A DNA stretch of 64,000 nt from Pseudomonas alloputida (GTDB taxonomy: Bacteria; Pseudomonadota; Gammaproteobacteria; Pseudomonadales; Pseudomonadaceae), in the NCBI RefSeq assembly GCF_021283545.2, contig NZ_CP128540.1:623501-687500 (forward strand), given 5' to 3'. The notes below the pieces were generated by a model that saw only the letters and a list, made by a program, of their open reading frames with translations, did no database searches and had not been told where the DNA came from. Shown piece by piece: positions 16,891 to 29,554 of this stretch. Position numbers and translations under genes: made by a program. How positions within the stretch are numbered: the stretch's first letter is position 1; each line of letters begins with the position of its first letter.

Positions 16891-17418
16891 TCAGCCCTTG
16901 TAGGCAGCGACCGATTTGGTGATCGCGGCACGGGCGGCGTCGGCGCCTTCCCAGCCTTCGATCTTGACCCACTTGCCCTTCTCGAGATCTTTGTAGTTGG
17001 CAAAGAAGTGCTCGATCTGCTGGATCAGCAGGGCTGGCAGGTCGGTGTATTCCTTGACGTCAACGTACAGCTGCGACAGCTTGTCGTGAGGAACAGCGAT
17101 GACCTTGGCGTCGCCGCCACCGTCGTCGGTCATGTTCAGCACGCCAACCGGACGGGCGCGGATAACCGAGCCTGGGGCCACTGGGTAAGGGGTAACCACC
17201 AGCACGTCCAGCGGGTCACCGTCGTCAGCCAGGGTGTTCGGGATGAAGCCATAGTTGGCTGGGTAGAACATTGGGGTAGCCATGAAACGGTCGACGAACA
17301 GCGTGTCGCTGTCCTTGTCGATTTCGTATTTGATCGGCGCGTGGTTGGCCGGGATCTCGATGGCGACGTAGATGTCGTTCGGCAGGTCTTTGCCCGCCGG
17401 AATCTTGCTGTAGCTCAT
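16891..17418 (-). CDS. ppa: family I inorganic pyrophosphatase
   Basis: A 175-residue soluble enzyme that hydrolyses pyrophosphate to two phosphates and drives biosynthetic reactions forward. The family I signature [10 protein letters not shown] carries the Mg-binding Asp residues, and E-rich and K-rich substrate segments ([19 protein letters not shown]) match the bacterial hexameric enzyme. Length is typical. It is followed by its own terminator, so it is probably monocistronic. Confidence 0.97.
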
Positions 17419-17510
17419 TGGGCAGTGCCCCCGTGTTTGACCAAAAAGTGGCGGCGATTATAGGCACATTCTGCCGGGGCACGCCACGCTTGGCCTGATG
17501 TGCGGGCCCG

Positions 17511-18326
17511 TCAGGCGTGGCTTTCGCGGTACTCGGGGTGTTCCGCCTGCAGCCGGCACAGGCGCGCCAGCGGGTCTTGCCGGTAGAACAGCGACAACTG
17601 GTGGTAGACCTTTGGATAAGCCTGATGAAGCAGGTCAGGGGCACTAAAGAAGTACTCGCTGGTAACGGCAAAGAACTCTGCCGGGTTTTCCGCAGCATAG
17701 GGGTCGATGGCAGTTTCGGCGTCGGGGTTGGCGTCCAGTTGCTGGTTGAGGTCGTCGTACGCCTGCTGCATGGCGCTCGCCCACTCATCAACGGGCATGC
17801 CGCTGTGCAGCGGTGGCAGGCCGTTGGCATCGCCGTTGAGCATGTCGAGCTTGTGCGCCAGCTCATGGATGACCAGGTTGTAAGCCTCCCAGCCACCACT
17901 GGCCTGCACGCCGTTCCAGGCCAGGATGATCGGCCCCTGTTGCCAGGCTTCGCCGCTGTGTTCGCCGTCCCACACATGCTCCACGCCACTGGCATCGCGG
18001 TGGCGCTGGGGGCTCTTGAAGTCGTCGGGGTACAGGATGATTTCGTGGAAGCCTTGGTACCAGTTCAGCTCACCCAGGTGAAGCAGCGGTAACTGTGCCT
18101 GGGCGGCCAGCATTAGGCGCTGCTCGTCGTCCAGCTCGACACCGGGCAGGCAGGTGAGGTGCTTGTCGAGCAGGAACAGGATGCAGGCTTCGCGCAGCCA
18201 GCGGTCTTCAGCGTCGCTGATGCCGTCCAGCATTGGCAGCCGCTCGCGTACGGCCTGCCATTGCTGTGGCGTGATCGGGTAACGCGCCAGAGTACGCTTG
18301 CGCCGCCAGGCGCTGAATGACCACAT
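17511..18326 (-). CDS. mtfA: MtfA-family zinc-dependent peptidase
   Basis: A 271-residue cytoplasmic protein of the MtfA (YeeI) family. The zinc motif is HELAHKLD near residue 154, and a downstream Glu in AENPAEFFAVTSEYFF would supply the third ligand. In E. coli MtfA binds the repressor Mlc and has aminopeptidase activity. P. putida may use it differently, since its sugar transport system differs. It lies between ppa and dedA on the same strand, with 92 bases to ppa. Confidence 0.88.
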   Translation of the reverse strand: MWSFSAWRRKRTLARYPITPQQWQAVRERLPMLDGISDAEDRWLREACILFLLDKHLTCLPGVELDDEQRLMLAAQAQLPLLHLGELNWYQGFHEIILYPDDFKSPQRHRDASGVEHVWDGEHSGEAWQQGPIILAWNGVQASGGWEAYNLVIHELAHKLDMLNGDANGLPPLHSGMPVDEWASAMQQAYDDLNQQLDANPDAETAIDPYAAENPAEFFAVTSEYFFSAPDLLHQAYPKVYHQLSLFYRQDPLARLCRLQAEHPEYRESHA

Positions 18327-18346
18327 GCCGTTCGTTCTTTACCTGT

Positions 18347-18994
18347 TCAGTGAGCCTTGGCCGTACGGCCCAGGCGCCCACGCAGCAAGCCGAGAATCAT
18401 CGGCACCAGCGACAGGATGATGATGCCCACCACCATCAGCGACAGGTGCTGCTTGATGAATGGCACGTTGCCGAAGAAGTAGCCCAAGGTGACCAGGCCG
18501 CCGACCCAAAGCAGCGAACCGGCAACGCTGAAGCCGAGGAAGCGTGGGTAGTGCATGTGGGCAATGCCCGCGACGAACGGTGCGAAGGTGCGCAAGATGG
18601 GCAGGAAGCGCGCCATGGTCACGGTCTTGCCGCCATGGCGTTCATAGAAATCGTGGGTACGTTGCAGGTAGTCGCGGCGGAAGATCTTGGAGTTGGGGTT
18701 GTTGAACAAGCGCTCGCCGGCTGTTCGGCCTATCACGTAATTGGTGCTGTCGCCCAGGATTGCAGCGGCCATCAGCAGGCCGGCCAGCAGTACCGGGTCC
18801 ATGCCGCCACCCGCCGCAACGGCGCCGGCGATGAACAGCAACGAGTCGCCCGGCAGGAATGGCATCACTACCAGGCCGGTTTCGCAGAAGATCACGGTGA
18901 ACAGGATGGCGTAGATCCAGGGACCGTAATTGGTGACCAGCAGATCGAGGTAGGCATCGAGATGCAGGATAAGGTCCAGCGGGTTGAAATCCAT
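18347..18994 (-). CDS. DedA-family membrane protein
   Basis: About 215 residues from ATG 18994, which has AGGTG six bases upstream; a GTG three codons earlier (19003) is less likely. Several hydrophobic helices are visible. The DedA/VTT hallmark is present: ETGLVVMPFLPGDSLLFIAGA, then the re-entrant GRFLP-type segment ARFLPILRTFAPFVAG. DedA proteins recycle lipid carriers such as undecaprenyl phosphate across the inner membrane and support membrane homeostasis. The family assignment is firm; the specific lipid is not known from sequence. It ends 20 bases before the mtfA start region. Confidence 0.92.
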   Translation of the reverse strand: MDFNPLDLILHLDAYLDLLVTNYGPWIYAILFTVIFCETGLVVMPFLPGDSLLFIAGAVAAGGGMDPVLLAGLLMAAAILGDSTNYVIGRTAGERLFNNPNSKIFRRDYLQRTHDFYERHGGKTVTMARFLPILRTFAPFVAGIAHMHYPRFLGFSVAGSLLWVGGLVTLGYFFGNVPFIKQHLSLMVVGIIILSLVPMILGLLRGRLGRTAKAH

Positions 18995-19148
18995 GTACAG
19001 CACCTGTGTTCTTGGGCGTAGGCTTGGTTACCGGGGGGAGGGTAAATTTTCACACATGACAGGTGAGCCATTATACGGCTAAGTCAGGAACATGCCCGGA
19101 GAGTTTGTAGCGGGGGGTTACGGTAGAGGGGTATTCCTTTGCCAACCG

Positions 19149-19208
19149 CTTCGCGGGCACGCCCGCTCCCACAAGGATCACTACCTTGCTTGTGGAAGCG
19201 GGCGGTGC
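19149..19208. repeat. REP pair (class A), inverted
   Basis: An inverted REP, TTCGCGGGCACGCCCGCTCC (core at 19150-19169), is followed by a degenerate forward copy (TGTGGAAGCGGGCGGTGCCA, 19191-19210). This is the usual intergenic palindrome of P. putida. It lies between dedA and the GNAT gene, overlapping the end of the latter's downstream region. Confidence 0.75.
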
Positions 19209-19211
19209 CAG

Positions 19212-19670
19212 TCAATCCTGGCTGATTGGCAGGATGTAGCTCTTGAACTCGGTATCCTCACGAAACCCGATGGATTCGTAAGTCTTGTGCGCCACTTCAT
19301 TGTTCGCGCTGGTTGACACGCGCATGCGCACGGCATTGGTCTCCTTGGCCATTTTCTTCGCTTCGCGAATCAGGTGGTCGGCGACCAGCATGCGCCGGGA
19401 GTCCTCGGCTACATAGATATCGTTGAGAATCCATACCCGCTTCAACGACAGCGACGAGTAGCTCGGGTACAGCTGGCAAAAGCCCAGCAGTTTGCCGTCG
19501 TCATCATCCGGAAGTGCCAGGTAAATCACCGATTCGTCCCGCTTCAGGCGCTTTTCCAAAAAACTGCGCGAGCTGTCGGGGTAGGGCAGTTGCCCGTAGA
19601 ACTCACGGTATTTGACGAACAACGGGGTGAGCAGGTCGAGGTGTTCCAGGGTTGCTTTGATGATGCGCAT
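19212..19670 (-). CDS. GNAT-family N-acetyltransferase
   Basis: 152 residues with the GNAT fold: KRVWILNDIYVAEDSRRMLVADHLIREAKK contains beta-4 and the acetyl-CoA pyrophosphate loop (degenerate V-A-E-D-S-R-R-M), and NNEVAHKTYESIGF is the usual beta-5/C-terminal motif. The substrate is unknown. It stands alone between dedA and the ethanolamine genes. Confidence 0.88.
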   Translation of the reverse strand: MRIIKATLEHLDLLTPLFVKYREFYGQLPYPDSSRSFLEKRLKRDESVIYLALPDDDDGKLLGFCQLYPSYSSLSLKRVWILNDIYVAEDSRRMLVADHLIREAKKMAKETNAVRMRVSTSANNEVAHKTYESIGFREDTEFKSYILPISQD

Positions 19671-19777
19671 GTGCGGCCCTCAGAGTCCATTTGGGAAACA
19701 GCGGAATGCCAGCAGCGTTCAAGGGCATGCTGCCCAATGCACGGTACGAGTGCAATCCGCCTTCCGTGACAGATTTT

Positions 19778-20602
19778 TTACCCTTTGCCGAGCAGGAAGT
19801 TACCTTTCTGGTTGGCGCTGTCTTCATTCTCCAGGCTATGGACCTCGGCTTCGTCCTTTAGATTCACCCCGGAAAGCTGGCGCCGGCAGGCTTCGCGCAT
19901 CAAGTACAACAGGCGGTGCGCCGCCATGCCATAGCTCAGTCCCTCCAGGCGGATATTGGAAATGCAGTTGCGGTAGGCATCGGTCAGGCCGACCTTGGGT
20001 GCGTAAGTGAAATACAGGCCAAGGCTGTCGGGCGAGCTCAGCCCCGGGCGCTCGCCGATCAGCATCACCGTCATCCGAGCGCCCAGCAGCTCGCCGACCT
20101 CATCGGCCACTGCCACGCGGCCCTGCTGCACCAGCACCACCGGGGCGCAGGTCCAGCCGTCGGCGGCAGCCTGTTCGTCGAAGCGGGTCAGGAACGGCAG
20201 TGTGTGGCGATGCACGGCCAGTGCCGAGAGGCCGTCAGCCACCACGATGGCCAGATCGACGCCGCCGGGGTTGGCCTGGGCGTGCTGGCGAAGGGTCGCA
20301 ATCGAGTCTTCGTTCAGCCGCCGCCCAAGGTCCGGGCGCTGCAGGTACTGGTGGCGGTCGCTGGCAGCGCTGTGCAACACCAGGCTTTCGCGCCCGCGGT
20401 CACTCAGCTGGCTGGCCAGGCCGGCGTGGTCGAAAGCCAGGTGCACGGCATCTCGTGCCTGGGCATGGGCGAACTGGAAGTCCAGCTGCGCCCCGGTCGG
20501 CAGGCTGGTGCCGGTGCGGCCCAGGGCGATGCGCGCCGGGGTCAGGTTGCGCAGGGCCAGCCAAGGGTTGTCGGGGGTAGGCGTGCGGTGGTCCATGGTC
20601 AT
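19778..20602 (-). CDS. eutC: ethanolamine ammonia-lyase small subunit
   Basis: A 274-residue light chain of the adenosylcobalamin-dependent ethanolamine ammonia-lyase, which makes acetaldehyde and ammonia. Recognisable EutC segments are [34 protein letters not shown] near the N-terminus, [14 protein letters not shown], and [26 protein letters not shown] toward the C-terminus. The gene starts two bases after eutB ends, so the subunits are translated together. No microcompartment shell or eutA reactivase gene is nearby, as is usual for pseudomonads. Confidence 0.96.
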   Translation of the reverse strand: MTMDHRTPTPDNPWLALRNLTPARIALGRTGTSLPTGAQLDFQFAHAQARDAVHLAFDHAGLASQLSDRGRESLVLHSAASDRHQYLQRPDLGRRLNEDSIATLRQHAQANPGGVDLAIVVADGLSALAVHRHTLPFLTRFDEQAAADGWTCAPVVLVQQGRVAVADEVGELLGARMTVMLIGERPGLSSPDSLGLYFTYAPKVGLTDAYRNCISNIRLEGLSYGMAAHRLLYLMREACRRQLSGVNLKDEAEVHSLENEDSANQKGNFLLGKG

Positions 20603-20604
20603 CC

Positions 20605-21999
20605 CTATGCAAGCTGTGCCAAGGCCTGGCGGAAGGCCGGCGGCAGGTTGTCACCGAAGCGCACCCGGCCATCGGCCTGGGTGAAGATACCGGTGCGGGC
20701 CAGCCATGCCTCGAATTCCGGCCCGGGCTTCAGGCCCAGGGTCTGGCGCGCGTACAACGCGTCATGGAACGAGGTGGTCTGGTAGTTGAGCATGATGTCG
20801 TCGGAGCCGGGGATGCCCATGATGAAGTTGATGCCGGCCACCCCCAGCAGCGTCAACAAGGTGTCCATGTCGTCCTGATCGGCTTCGGCATGGTTGGTGT
20901 AGCAGATATCGCAACCCATCGGCACGCCCAGCAGTTTGCCGCAGAAATGGTCTTCGAGGCCGGCGCGGATGATCTGCTTGCCGTTGTACAGGTATTCCGG
21001 GCCAATGAAACCGACCACGGTGTTGACCAGGAACGGCTTGAAGTGACGAGCCACGGCATAGGCGCGGGTTTCGCAGGTCTGCTGGTCGACGCCGTGGTGG
21101 GCGTTGGCCGAGAGCGCGCTGCCCTGGCCGGTTTCGAAATACATCAGGTTCTGCCCGAGGGTGCCACGTTTCAGCGACAGCCCTGCTTCGTAGCCTTCCT
21201 GCAACACGTTCAGGTTGATGCCGAAGCCGGCGTTGGCCGCCTCTGTGCCGGCGATGGACTGGAACACCAGGTCCAGTGGCACGCCGCGGTTGATCGCTTC
21301 GATCGAGGTGGTGACGTGGGTCAGCACGCAGGACTGGGTGGGGATGTCGTAGCGCTGGATGATGGCGTCGAGCATTTCCAGCAGGGCGCAGATCGAAGCG
21401 ATGCTGTCGGTGGCCGGGTTGATGCCGATCATGGCGTCGCCGTTGCCGTACAGCAAGCCGTCGAGAATGCTGGCGGCAATACCGGCCGGTTCGTCTGTCG
21501 GGTGGTTGGGTTGCAGCCGGGTCGACAGGCGCCCGCGCAGGCCCATGGTGCCGCGGAACCGGGTGACCACGCGGATTTTCTGCGCCACCAGCACCAGGTC
21601 CTGCACGCGCATGATCTTCGACACGGCAGCGGCCATTTCCGGGGTCAACCCGGGCGCCAGGGCGCGCAGGCTGTCTTCGTTGGCTTCCTCGCTCAGCAGC
21701 CAGTCACGCAGGCCACCCACGGTCAGGTGGCTGACCGGGGCGAAGGCCTGGGCATCGTGGGTGTCGATGATCAGGCGGGTCACTTCATCTGCTTCGTAAG
21801 GGATCAGTGCTTCATTGAGAAAGTGCGTCAGCGGAATGTTGGCCAACGCCATCTGCGCGGCGACGCGCTCGGCGTCGTTGCTGGCCGCCACGCCTGCCAG
21901 GCAGTCCCCGGAGCGTGCCGGGCTGGCCTTGGCCATCACTTCCTTGAGGCTGTCGAAGCGGTAGACCAGATGGCCGACCGTGTGTACGAAACTTGCCAT
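20605..21999 (-). CDS. eutB: ethanolamine ammonia-lyase large subunit
   Basis: A 464-residue TIM-barrel catalytic subunit. ATG 21999 gives [36 protein letters not shown], the normal EutB start; the 48 additional upstream codons are not protein-like. Landmarks are [33 protein letters not shown] and [19 protein letters not shown]. The enzyme needs adenosylcobalamin, which pseudomonads can make. It lies between eat and eutC in the order eat-eutB-eutC, with 46 bases to eat. Confidence 0.96.
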   Translation of the reverse strand: MASFVHTVGHLVYRFDSLKEVMAKASPARSGDCLAGVAASNDAERVAAQMALANIPLTHFLNEALIPYEADEVTRLIIDTHDAQAFAPVSHLTVGGLRDWLLSEEANEDSLRALAPGLTPEMAAAVSKIMRVQDLVLVAQKIRVVTRFRGTMGLRGRLSTRLQPNHPTDEPAGIAASILDGLLYGNGDAMIGINPATDSIASICALLEMLDAIIQRYDIPTQSCVLTHVTTSIEAINRGVPLDLVFQSIAGTEAANAGFGINLNVLQEGYEAGLSLKRGTLGQNLMYFETGQGSALSANAHHGVDQQTCETRAYAVARHFKPFLVNTVVGFIGPEYLYNGKQIIRAGLEDHFCGKLLGVPMGCDICYTNHAEADQDDMDTLLTLLGVAGINFIMGIPGSDDIMLNYQTTSFHDALYARQTLGLKPGPEFEAWLARTGIFTQADGRVRFGDNLPPAFRQALAQLA

Positions 22000-22045
22000 A
22001 CAGAATCTCCAGAGCCGCGGGTTGCCCCGCGGCGGGTGGCGGCGA

Positions 22046-23494
22046 TCAGTGCAGGGCCTCTTCGGCCTTCTGGATCGCGGCGAATTCCTCTTCCGGTGTG
22101 CCCGCAACCAAGTGGTGGCGGCTGTAGAAAGCAAAGTAGGCAATTAATACCGCATAGATCACTGCAGCGCCAATGACTACCCGCGGGTCAACCAGGAATC
22201 CGGCGACCACGGCGATGCACGCCAGCACCAGCGCCAGGCCGGATGTGAAGATGCCACCCGGGGTGCGGTAGGGGCGCTCCATCTTTGGCCGGCGGATGCG
22301 CAGGGTGATGTGCGCAGCCATCATCAGCACGTAAGACAGGGTAGCGCCAAACACTGCCACCAGGATCAGCAAGTCACCCTGGCCCGTCAGCGACAGGGCA
22401 AACCCGATGATGCCGGGGATGACCAAGGCCAGTACCGGGGCCTTGCTCTTGTTGGTTTCCGACAGTTTGCGCGGCAGGTAACCGGCGCGGGACAGGGCGA
22501 AGATCTGCCGGGAATAGGCATAGATGATCGAGAAGAAGCTGGCGATCAGCCCGGCCAGACCGACCAGGTTGACGAAGCCTCCCATCCAGGTGGAGCCGCC
22601 GTAGGCCTTCGACAGGGCTTCGACCAGCGGGTTACCGGAGGCCTTCAGCGCCTCGGAGCCTGCGCCGCCTGGGCCGACCACCAGGATCAGCAAGGCGAAG
22701 GCCAGCAGTACCAGCATGGCGCCGATCAGGCCGCGTGGCAGGTCACGCTTGGGGTTCTTGGTTTCTTCTGCGGCCAGCGGCACGCCTTCGACGGCAAGGA
22801 AGAACCAGATGGCGTAAGGGATGGCTGCCCACACGCCGACATAGCCGAACGGCAGGAAGCTGCTGGCGCCGACGGCGTCCGTTTTGGCGATGTCGAACAG
22901 TTTGGCTGCATCAAAATGGGGCACCATGCCTATCAGGAATACGGCCAGGGCAATGGCGGCGATGGCGGTGATGATGAACATCAGCTTCAGTGCCTCACCC
23001 ACGCCGAAAATGTGGATGCTGATGAACACGATGTAGAACGCCAGGTAGATCATCCAGCCGCCGATACCGAACAGCGATTGGCAGTAGGCGCCGATGAACA
23101 CCGCGATGGCGGCTGGGGCGATGGCGTATTCGATCAGGATCGCCGTGCCGGTCAAAAAGCCGCCCCACGGTCCGAACGCGCTGCGGGCAAAGCCGTAGCC
23201 GCCGCCAGCGGTGGGGATCATCGACGACAGTTCGGCCAGCGAGAAGCACATGCACAGGTACATGGTTGCCATCAGCAAGGTGGCCAGGAACATGCCGCCC
23301 CAGCCACCCTGCGCCAGGCCGAAGTTCCAGCCGGCGTAATCGCCGGAAATGACGTACGCCACGCCCAGGCCGACCAGCAGTACCCAGCCGGCGGCGCCTT
23401 TTTTCAGTTCACGTTGCTGGAAATAGTCAGAGCCGACTTTCTCGAAGTCGACGGAGGAGCCTGCCGGCGATCCGGCGGAATGTTCGCTTGGCAT
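22046..23494 (-). CDS. eat: ethanolamine permease (APC superfamily)
   Basis: A 482-residue, 12-helix amino acid/polyamine/organocation transporter. The N-terminus is hydrophilic and ends FQQRELKKGAAGW; helix 1 contains VISGDYAGWNFGLAQGG, and EEMKNP-type motif AEETKNPKRDLPRG lies between helices 6 and 7. These features and the eutBC genes directly downstream identify the ethanolamine importer. A candidate sigma-54 promoter lies 62 bases upstream of the start. Confidence 0.93.
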   Translation of the reverse strand: MPSEHSAGSPAGSSVDFEKVGSDYFQQRELKKGAAGWVLLVGLGVAYVISGDYAGWNFGLAQGGWGGMFLATLLMATMYLCMCFSLAELSSMIPTAGGGYGFARSAFGPWGGFLTGTAILIEYAIAPAAIAVFIGAYCQSLFGIGGWMIYLAFYIVFISIHIFGVGEALKLMFIITAIAAIALAVFLIGMVPHFDAAKLFDIAKTDAVGASSFLPFGYVGVWAAIPYAIWFFLAVEGVPLAAEETKNPKRDLPRGLIGAMLVLLAFALLILVVGPGGAGSEALKASGNPLVEALSKAYGGSTWMGGFVNLVGLAGLIASFFSIIYAYSRQIFALSRAGYLPRKLSETNKSKAPVLALVIPGIIGFALSLTGQGDLLILVAVFGATLSYVLMMAAHITLRIRRPKMERPYRTPGGIFTSGLALVLACIAVVAGFLVDPRVVIGAAVIYAVLIAYFAFYSRHHLVAGTPEEEFAAIQKAEEALH

Positions 23495-23555
23495 AGATTC
23501 ACCTGTTTTTTTTCTTGGTGGCCGGAAGGGTTCCGGGCCGATGGTGATGGGTGCT

Positions 23556-23570
23556 GCAGGAAGCGAGCCA
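23556..23570 (-). promoter_or_regulatory. candidate sigma-54 promoter for eat-eutBC
   Basis: On the minus strand the sequence is TGGCTCGCTTCCTGC, with TGGC at -24 and TGC at -12 in the exact 15-base spacing of the consensus TGGCACG-N4-TTGC. It would start a transcript about 50 bases before eat. The match is partial (CTGC for TTGC). Confidence 0.5.
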
Positions 23571-23620
23571 GAGCGGTTGGTGCACGGTTACCGCCCTGGG
23601 TTTTGTGTAAAGCAAGTCCG

Positions 23621-23712
23621 GCCTCTTCGCGGGCTTGCCCGCTCCCACAGGTACCGCACCGGCTCTGGAACCAACGGTGAACCTGTAGGAGCGGGTTTAC
23701 CCGCGAAGAAGG
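23621..23712. repeat. REP pair (class A) between eat and the aldehyde dehydrogenase gene
   Basis: An inverted copy (TTCGCGGGCTTGCCCGCTCC, 23626-23645) and a forward copy (GTAGGAGCGGGTTTACCCGC, 23695-23703 region) face each other about 45 bases apart, ending at the dehydrogenase stop. This is the REPIN layout. Confidence 0.8.
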
Positions 23713-23721
23713 CGACGCGGT

Positions 23722-25242
23722 CTAGAAGAAGCCCAGCGGATTGATGTCGTAGCTCACCAGCAGGTTCTTGGTCTGCTGATAGTGATCCAGCATCATCTTG
23801 TGCGTCTCACGCCCAACCCCCGACTTCTTGTACCCGCCGAACGCGGCATGCGCCGGGTACAGGTGGTAGCAGTTGGTCCACACACGGCCAGCCTTGATGC
23901 CCCGGCCCATGCGGTAGGCACGGTTGATGTCGCGGGTCCACACGCCGGCGCCCAGGCCGAACTCGGTGTCGTTGGCAATTGCCAGCGCTTCGGCTTCGTC
24001 CTTGAAGGTGGTGACGCTGACCACCGGGCCGAAGATTTCTTCCTGGAACACGCGCATCTTGTTGTTGCCCTTGAGCAGGGTCGGCTGGATGTAGTAACCG
24101 GTAGCCAGCGAACCTTCCAGCTTCTCGACCTTGCCGCCGGTGAGCAGCTCGGCGCCTTCTTCCTGGGCAATCTGCAGGTACGAGAGGATCTTTTCGAACT
24201 GCTGCTGCGAGGCCTGGGCGCCGACCATGGTGTCGGTGTCCAACGGGTCGCCGCGCTTGATCTGCAGCACCTTCTTCATCACCACTTCCATGAACTGCGG
24301 ATAGATCGACTCTTGCACCAGGGCACGCGACGGGCAGGTGCACACTTCACCCTGGTTGAAGAACGCCAGCACCATGCCTTCTGCCGCCTTCTCGATGAAG
24401 CTTGGTTCGGCCTGCATGATGTCTTCGAAGTACACGTTCGGCGACTTGCCACCCAGTTCGACGGTGGACGGGATGATGTTCTCGGCGGCGCATTTCATGA
24501 TGTGCGAGCCCACCGGGGTAGAGCCGGTGAAGGCGATCTTGGCGATGCGTTTGCTGGTGGCCAGGGCTTCACCGGCTTCGCGGCCATAGCCTTGCACTAC
24601 GTTGAGCACGCCAGGTGGCAACAGGTCGCCAATGACTTCGAGCAGTACGGTGATACCCAGCGGCGTCTGTTCGGCAGGCTTGAGCACCACGCAGTTACCA
24701 GCTGCCAGTGCCGGGGCAAGCTTCCAGGCAGCCATCAGGATCGGGAAGTTCCAGGGGATGATCTGCCCGACCACGCCCAGTGGCTCGTGGATGTGGTAGG
24801 CCACGGTGCCTTCATTGATTTCGGCAGCGCCGCCTTCCTGGGCGCGGATGCAGCCAGCGAAATAGCGGAAGTGGTCGACCGCCAGCGGAATGTCGGCGTT
24901 GAGGGTTTCGCGGATCGGCTTGCCGTTGTCCCAGGTTTCGGTAATGGCCAGCAGTTCGAGGTTCTGCTCGATGCGGTCGGCGATCTTCAGCAGCACGTTG
25001 GAACGATCCTGCACTGAAGTGCGGCCCCAGGCGTCGGCCGCAGCATGGGCGGCATCCAGGGCTTTGTCGATGTCTTCGGCAGTAGAGCGGGGGAACTCAG
25101 CGATCAGCTTGCCATTCACCGGGGAGGTATTTTCGAAGTACTGCCCCTTTACCGGAGTAACGAACTCACCACCGATGTAGTTGCCGTAGCGGCTCTTGAA
25201 GGAAACCTTCGCGCCTTCGGTACCGGGATGTGCATAACGCAT
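23722..25242 (-). CDS. exaC: NAD-dependent aldehyde dehydrogenase (acetaldehyde oxidising, ExaC type)
   Basis: A 506-residue class-3 aldehyde dehydrogenase. ATG 25242 ([20 protein letters not shown]) is chosen over an opening 15 codons earlier because it starts the conserved N-terminus. The catalytic Cys is in [14 protein letters not shown], the general-base Glu in [10 protein letters not shown] and the NAD fold in [13 protein letters not shown]. Next to the ethanolamine genes it should oxidise acetaldehyde to acetate. The same family also works on ethanol-derived acetaldehyde. A good sigma-54 promoter lies 49-63 bases upstream and the activator gene is divergent. Confidence 0.93.
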   Translation of the reverse strand: MRYAHPGTEGAKVSFKSRYGNYIGGEFVTPVKGQYFENTSPVNGKLIAEFPRSTAEDIDKALDAAHAAADAWGRTSVQDRSNVLLKIADRIEQNLELLAITETWDNGKPIRETLNADIPLAVDHFRYFAGCIRAQEGGAAEINEGTVAYHIHEPLGVVGQIIPWNFPILMAAWKLAPALAAGNCVVLKPAEQTPLGITVLLEVIGDLLPPGVLNVVQGYGREAGEALATSKRIAKIAFTGSTPVGSHIMKCAAENIIPSTVELGGKSPNVYFEDIMQAEPSFIEKAAEGMVLAFFNQGEVCTCPSRALVQESIYPQFMEVVMKKVLQIKRGDPLDTDTMVGAQASQQQFEKILSYLQIAQEEGAELLTGGKVEKLEGSLATGYYIQPTLLKGNNKMRVFQEEIFGPVVSVTTFKDEAEALAIANDTEFGLGAGVWTRDINRAYRMGRGIKAGRVWTNCYHLYPAHAAFGGYKKSGVGRETHKMMLDHYQQTKNLLVSYDINPLGFF

Positions 25243-25290
25243 GGTGTGTCTCCTTGGTATTGTGCTTTTTAGGGAGTTGAAAAGCATAGA

Positions 25291-25305
25291 GCAAGGGTTG
25301 GGCCA
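25291..25305 (-). promoter_or_regulatory. candidate sigma-54 promoter of the aldehyde dehydrogenase gene
   Basis: On the minus strand the sequence is TGGCCCAACCCTTGC: TGGC at -24 and TTGC at -12 with exact spacing. The divergent gene encodes a sigma-54 activator. An imperfect inverted repeat TGTGCC-N6-GACACA-like at 25402-25418 is a weak candidate for the upstream activator site, about 100 bases away. Confidence 0.7.
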
Positions 25306-25496
25306 GTGTTGGCGGTCCCAGGCAAATCAATGACTTGGGTCATTTTTACGGGCCTGTTCAAGGACCGCTGTGCCGGCGCCGGTACGCCTGGGGTGACATT
25401 TTGTGCCGTTTGCGACACATCACAGGCGTGTGCATTGCAAAGCCTAACCGGGTGGAGGATGCTGGGCTGACGCTCTATCTGCGGAGAATTACAACA

Positions 25497-27512
<2,016 letters not shown>

Positions 27513-27578
27513 GCGAAACAGCGGGTGCGATTTGTCGCGCCCTGGGCTACCCTGCCTCGATGTTTTGCGAGGTCGACC

Positions 27579-28928
27579 ATGCATATTCACATTCTCGGTA
27601 TTTGCGGCACTTTCATGGGTTCGCTGGCGGTGCTGGCCAAGGAACTTGGCCACCGCGTCACCGGCTCTGACGCCAACGTCTATCCCCCGATGAGCACCCA
27701 GCTCGAAGCCCAGGGTATCGAACTGACCCAAGGCTATGACCCGGCCCAGCTGGATCCGGCGCCAGACCTGGTGGTCATCGGCAACGCCATGTCGCGCGGC
27801 AACCCAGCGGTTGAATACGTGCTGAACAAGGGCCTGCCCTACGTCTCCGGCCCCCAGTGGCTGGCCGACCACGTGCTGCAAGGCCGCTGGGTGCTGGCCG
27901 TTGCCGGTACTCACGGCAAGACCACCACCAGCAGCATGCTGGCCTGGGTGCTGGAGCACGCCGGCATGAGCCCGGGCTTCCTGATTGGCGGCGTGCCGCA
28001 GAACTTCTCGGCGTCGGCCCGCTTGGGCGACACGCCGTTCTTTGTGGTGGAAGCCGACGAGTACGACAGCGCCTTCTTCGACAAGCGCTCGAAGTTCGTC
28101 CACTATCACCCGCGTACCGCGATCCTCAACAACCTTGAGTTCGATCACGCGGACATCTTCCCGGACCTGGCCTCGATCGAGCGGCAGTTCCACCACCTGG
28201 TGCGGACTATCCCCAGCGAAGGCCTGGTCATCCACCCGACCACCGAGCAAGCGCTGGAGCGTGTGATCGGCATGGGCTGCTGGACCCCTGTGCAAACCAC
28301 CGGTGAGGGCGGCCAGTGGCAAGCCCGCCTGCTCAGCCCAGATGGCTCGCGCTTTGAAGTACTGTTCGAGGGCGAAGTGCAGGGTGTGGTGGACTGGGCG
28401 CTGACCGGCCAGCACAACGTCGCCAATGCCTTGGCTACCCTGGCAGCAGCGCGTCATGTAGGGGTGGTACCGGCCATGGGCATCGACGGCCTGAGTGCGT
28501 TCAAGAGCGTCAAGCGGCGCATGGAGAAGGTTGCCGAAGTACAAGGTGTGACCATCTACGATGACTTCGCCCACCATCCGACCGCCATTGCCACCACGCT
28601 CGACGGCCTGCGCAAGCGGGTGGGGGAGGCGCCTGTGATCGCGGTGATCGAGCCACGCTCCAACTCGATGAAGCTCGGCGCCCATCGTGACGGCCTGCCA
28701 GAAAGCGTCAACGACGCTGACCAGGTGATCTGGTATGCGCCGGCCAACCTCGGCTGGGACCTGGCCGCCACCGCTGCGCAGTGCAAGGTGCCGAGCGTGG
28801 TGGCCGATAGCCTCGAAGCGATCATCGAGCGGGTCAAAGGTCAGGCTCGCCCAGGCACCCAGGTGGTGATCATGAGCAACGGCGGCTTCGGCGGCCTGCA
28901 CGGCAAGCTGGCCGAGGCGCTGAAGTGA
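27579..28928 (+). CDS. mpl: UDP-N-acetylmuramate:L-alanyl-gamma-D-glutamyl-meso-diaminopimelate ligase
   Basis: A 449-residue Mur-ligase relative that re-attaches recycled murein tripeptide to UDP-MurNAc in the cytoplasm. ATG 27579 gives [25 protein letters not shown], the usual N-terminal nucleotide-binding segment, and GAGG lies upstream. The ATP loop is [15 protein letters not shown], followed by [16 protein letters not shown] and the C-terminal DDFAHHPTA. Length and motifs are typical. It overlaps ubiX by 4 bases. Confidence 0.96.
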   Translation: MHIHILGICGTFMGSLAVLAKELGHRVTGSDANVYPPMSTQLEAQGIELTQGYDPAQLDPAPDLVVIGNAMSRGNPAVEYVLNKGLPYVSGPQWLADHVLQGRWVLAVAGTHGKTTTSSMLAWVLEHAGMSPGFLIGGVPQNFSASARLGDTPFFVVEADEYDSAFFDKRSKFVHYHPRTAILNNLEFDHADIFPDLASIERQFHHLVRTIPSEGLVIHPTTEQALERVIGMGCWTPVQTTGEGGQWQARLLSPDGSRFEVLFEGEVQGVVDWALTGQHNVANALATLAAARHVGVVPAMGIDGLSAFKSVKRRMEKVAEVQGVTIYDDFAHHPTAIATTLDGLRKRVGEAPVIAVIEPRSNSMKLGAHRDGLPESVNDADQVIWYAPANLGWDLAATAAQCKVPSVVADSLEAIIERVKGQARPGTQVVIMSNGGFGGLHGKLAEALK

Positions 28929-29554
28929 ACGGGCCGGAACGCATCACCCTGGCCATGACGGGCGCCTCGGGTGCCCAGTATGGCCTTCGCCTGCTCGATT
29001 GCCTGGTACGCGAAGACCGCGAGGTGCACTTCCTGATTTCCAAGGCCGCACAGTTGGTGATGGCCACCGAGACGGATGTTGTGTTGCCGGCCAAGCCCCA
29101 GGCGATGCAGGCCTTCCTGACCGAATACACCGGCGCGGCCGACGGGCAGATCCGTGTGTATGGCAAGGAAGACTGGATGTCGCCGGTAGCCTCGGGTTCT
29201 GGCGCCCCGGCGGCAATGGTGGTGGTCCCCTGTTCCACTGGCACCTTGTCGGCCATTGCCACTGGCGCCTGCAACAACCTGATCGAGCGTGCTGCCGACG
29301 TTACCCTCAAGGAGCGTCGCCAGCTGATCCTGGTGCCACGCGAAGCGCCATTCTCCACCATCCACCTGGAAAACATGCTCAAGCTGTCGCAAATGGGCGC
29401 GGTGATCCTGCCGGCGGCACCGGGGTTCTATCACCAGCCGCAGACCATCGACGACCTGGTCGACTTTGTCGTGGCGCGTATCCTCAACCTGCTGAACATC
29501 CCCCAGGATATGTTGCCGCGTTGGGGCGAGCACCACTTCGGGGTGGATGATTGA
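28925..29554 (+). CDS. ubiX: flavin prenyltransferase UbiX
   Basis: A 209-residue flavoprotein that prenylates FMN to make the cofactor of UbiD-type decarboxylases in ubiquinone synthesis. Conserved segments are [34 protein letters not shown] with the flavin loop, and [18 protein letters not shown]. The ATG overlaps the mpl stop (ATGA-type junction), so it is probably translated from the same message. Confidence 0.95.
   Translation: MNGPERITLAMTGASGAQYGLRLLDCLVREDREVHFLISKAAQLVMATETDVVLPAKPQAMQAFLTEYTGAADGQIRVYGKEDWMSPVASGSGAPAAMVVVPCSTGTLSAIATGACNNLIERAADVTLKERRQLILVPREAPFSTIHLENMLKLSQMGAVILPAAPGFYHQPQTIDDLVDFVVARILNLLNIPQDMLPRWGEHHFGVDD

Noticed and set aside
19778..25242. An ethanolamine microcompartment operon
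   Set aside because: Only eutB, eutC, eat and a dehydrogenase are present; no shell or eutA-type genes.
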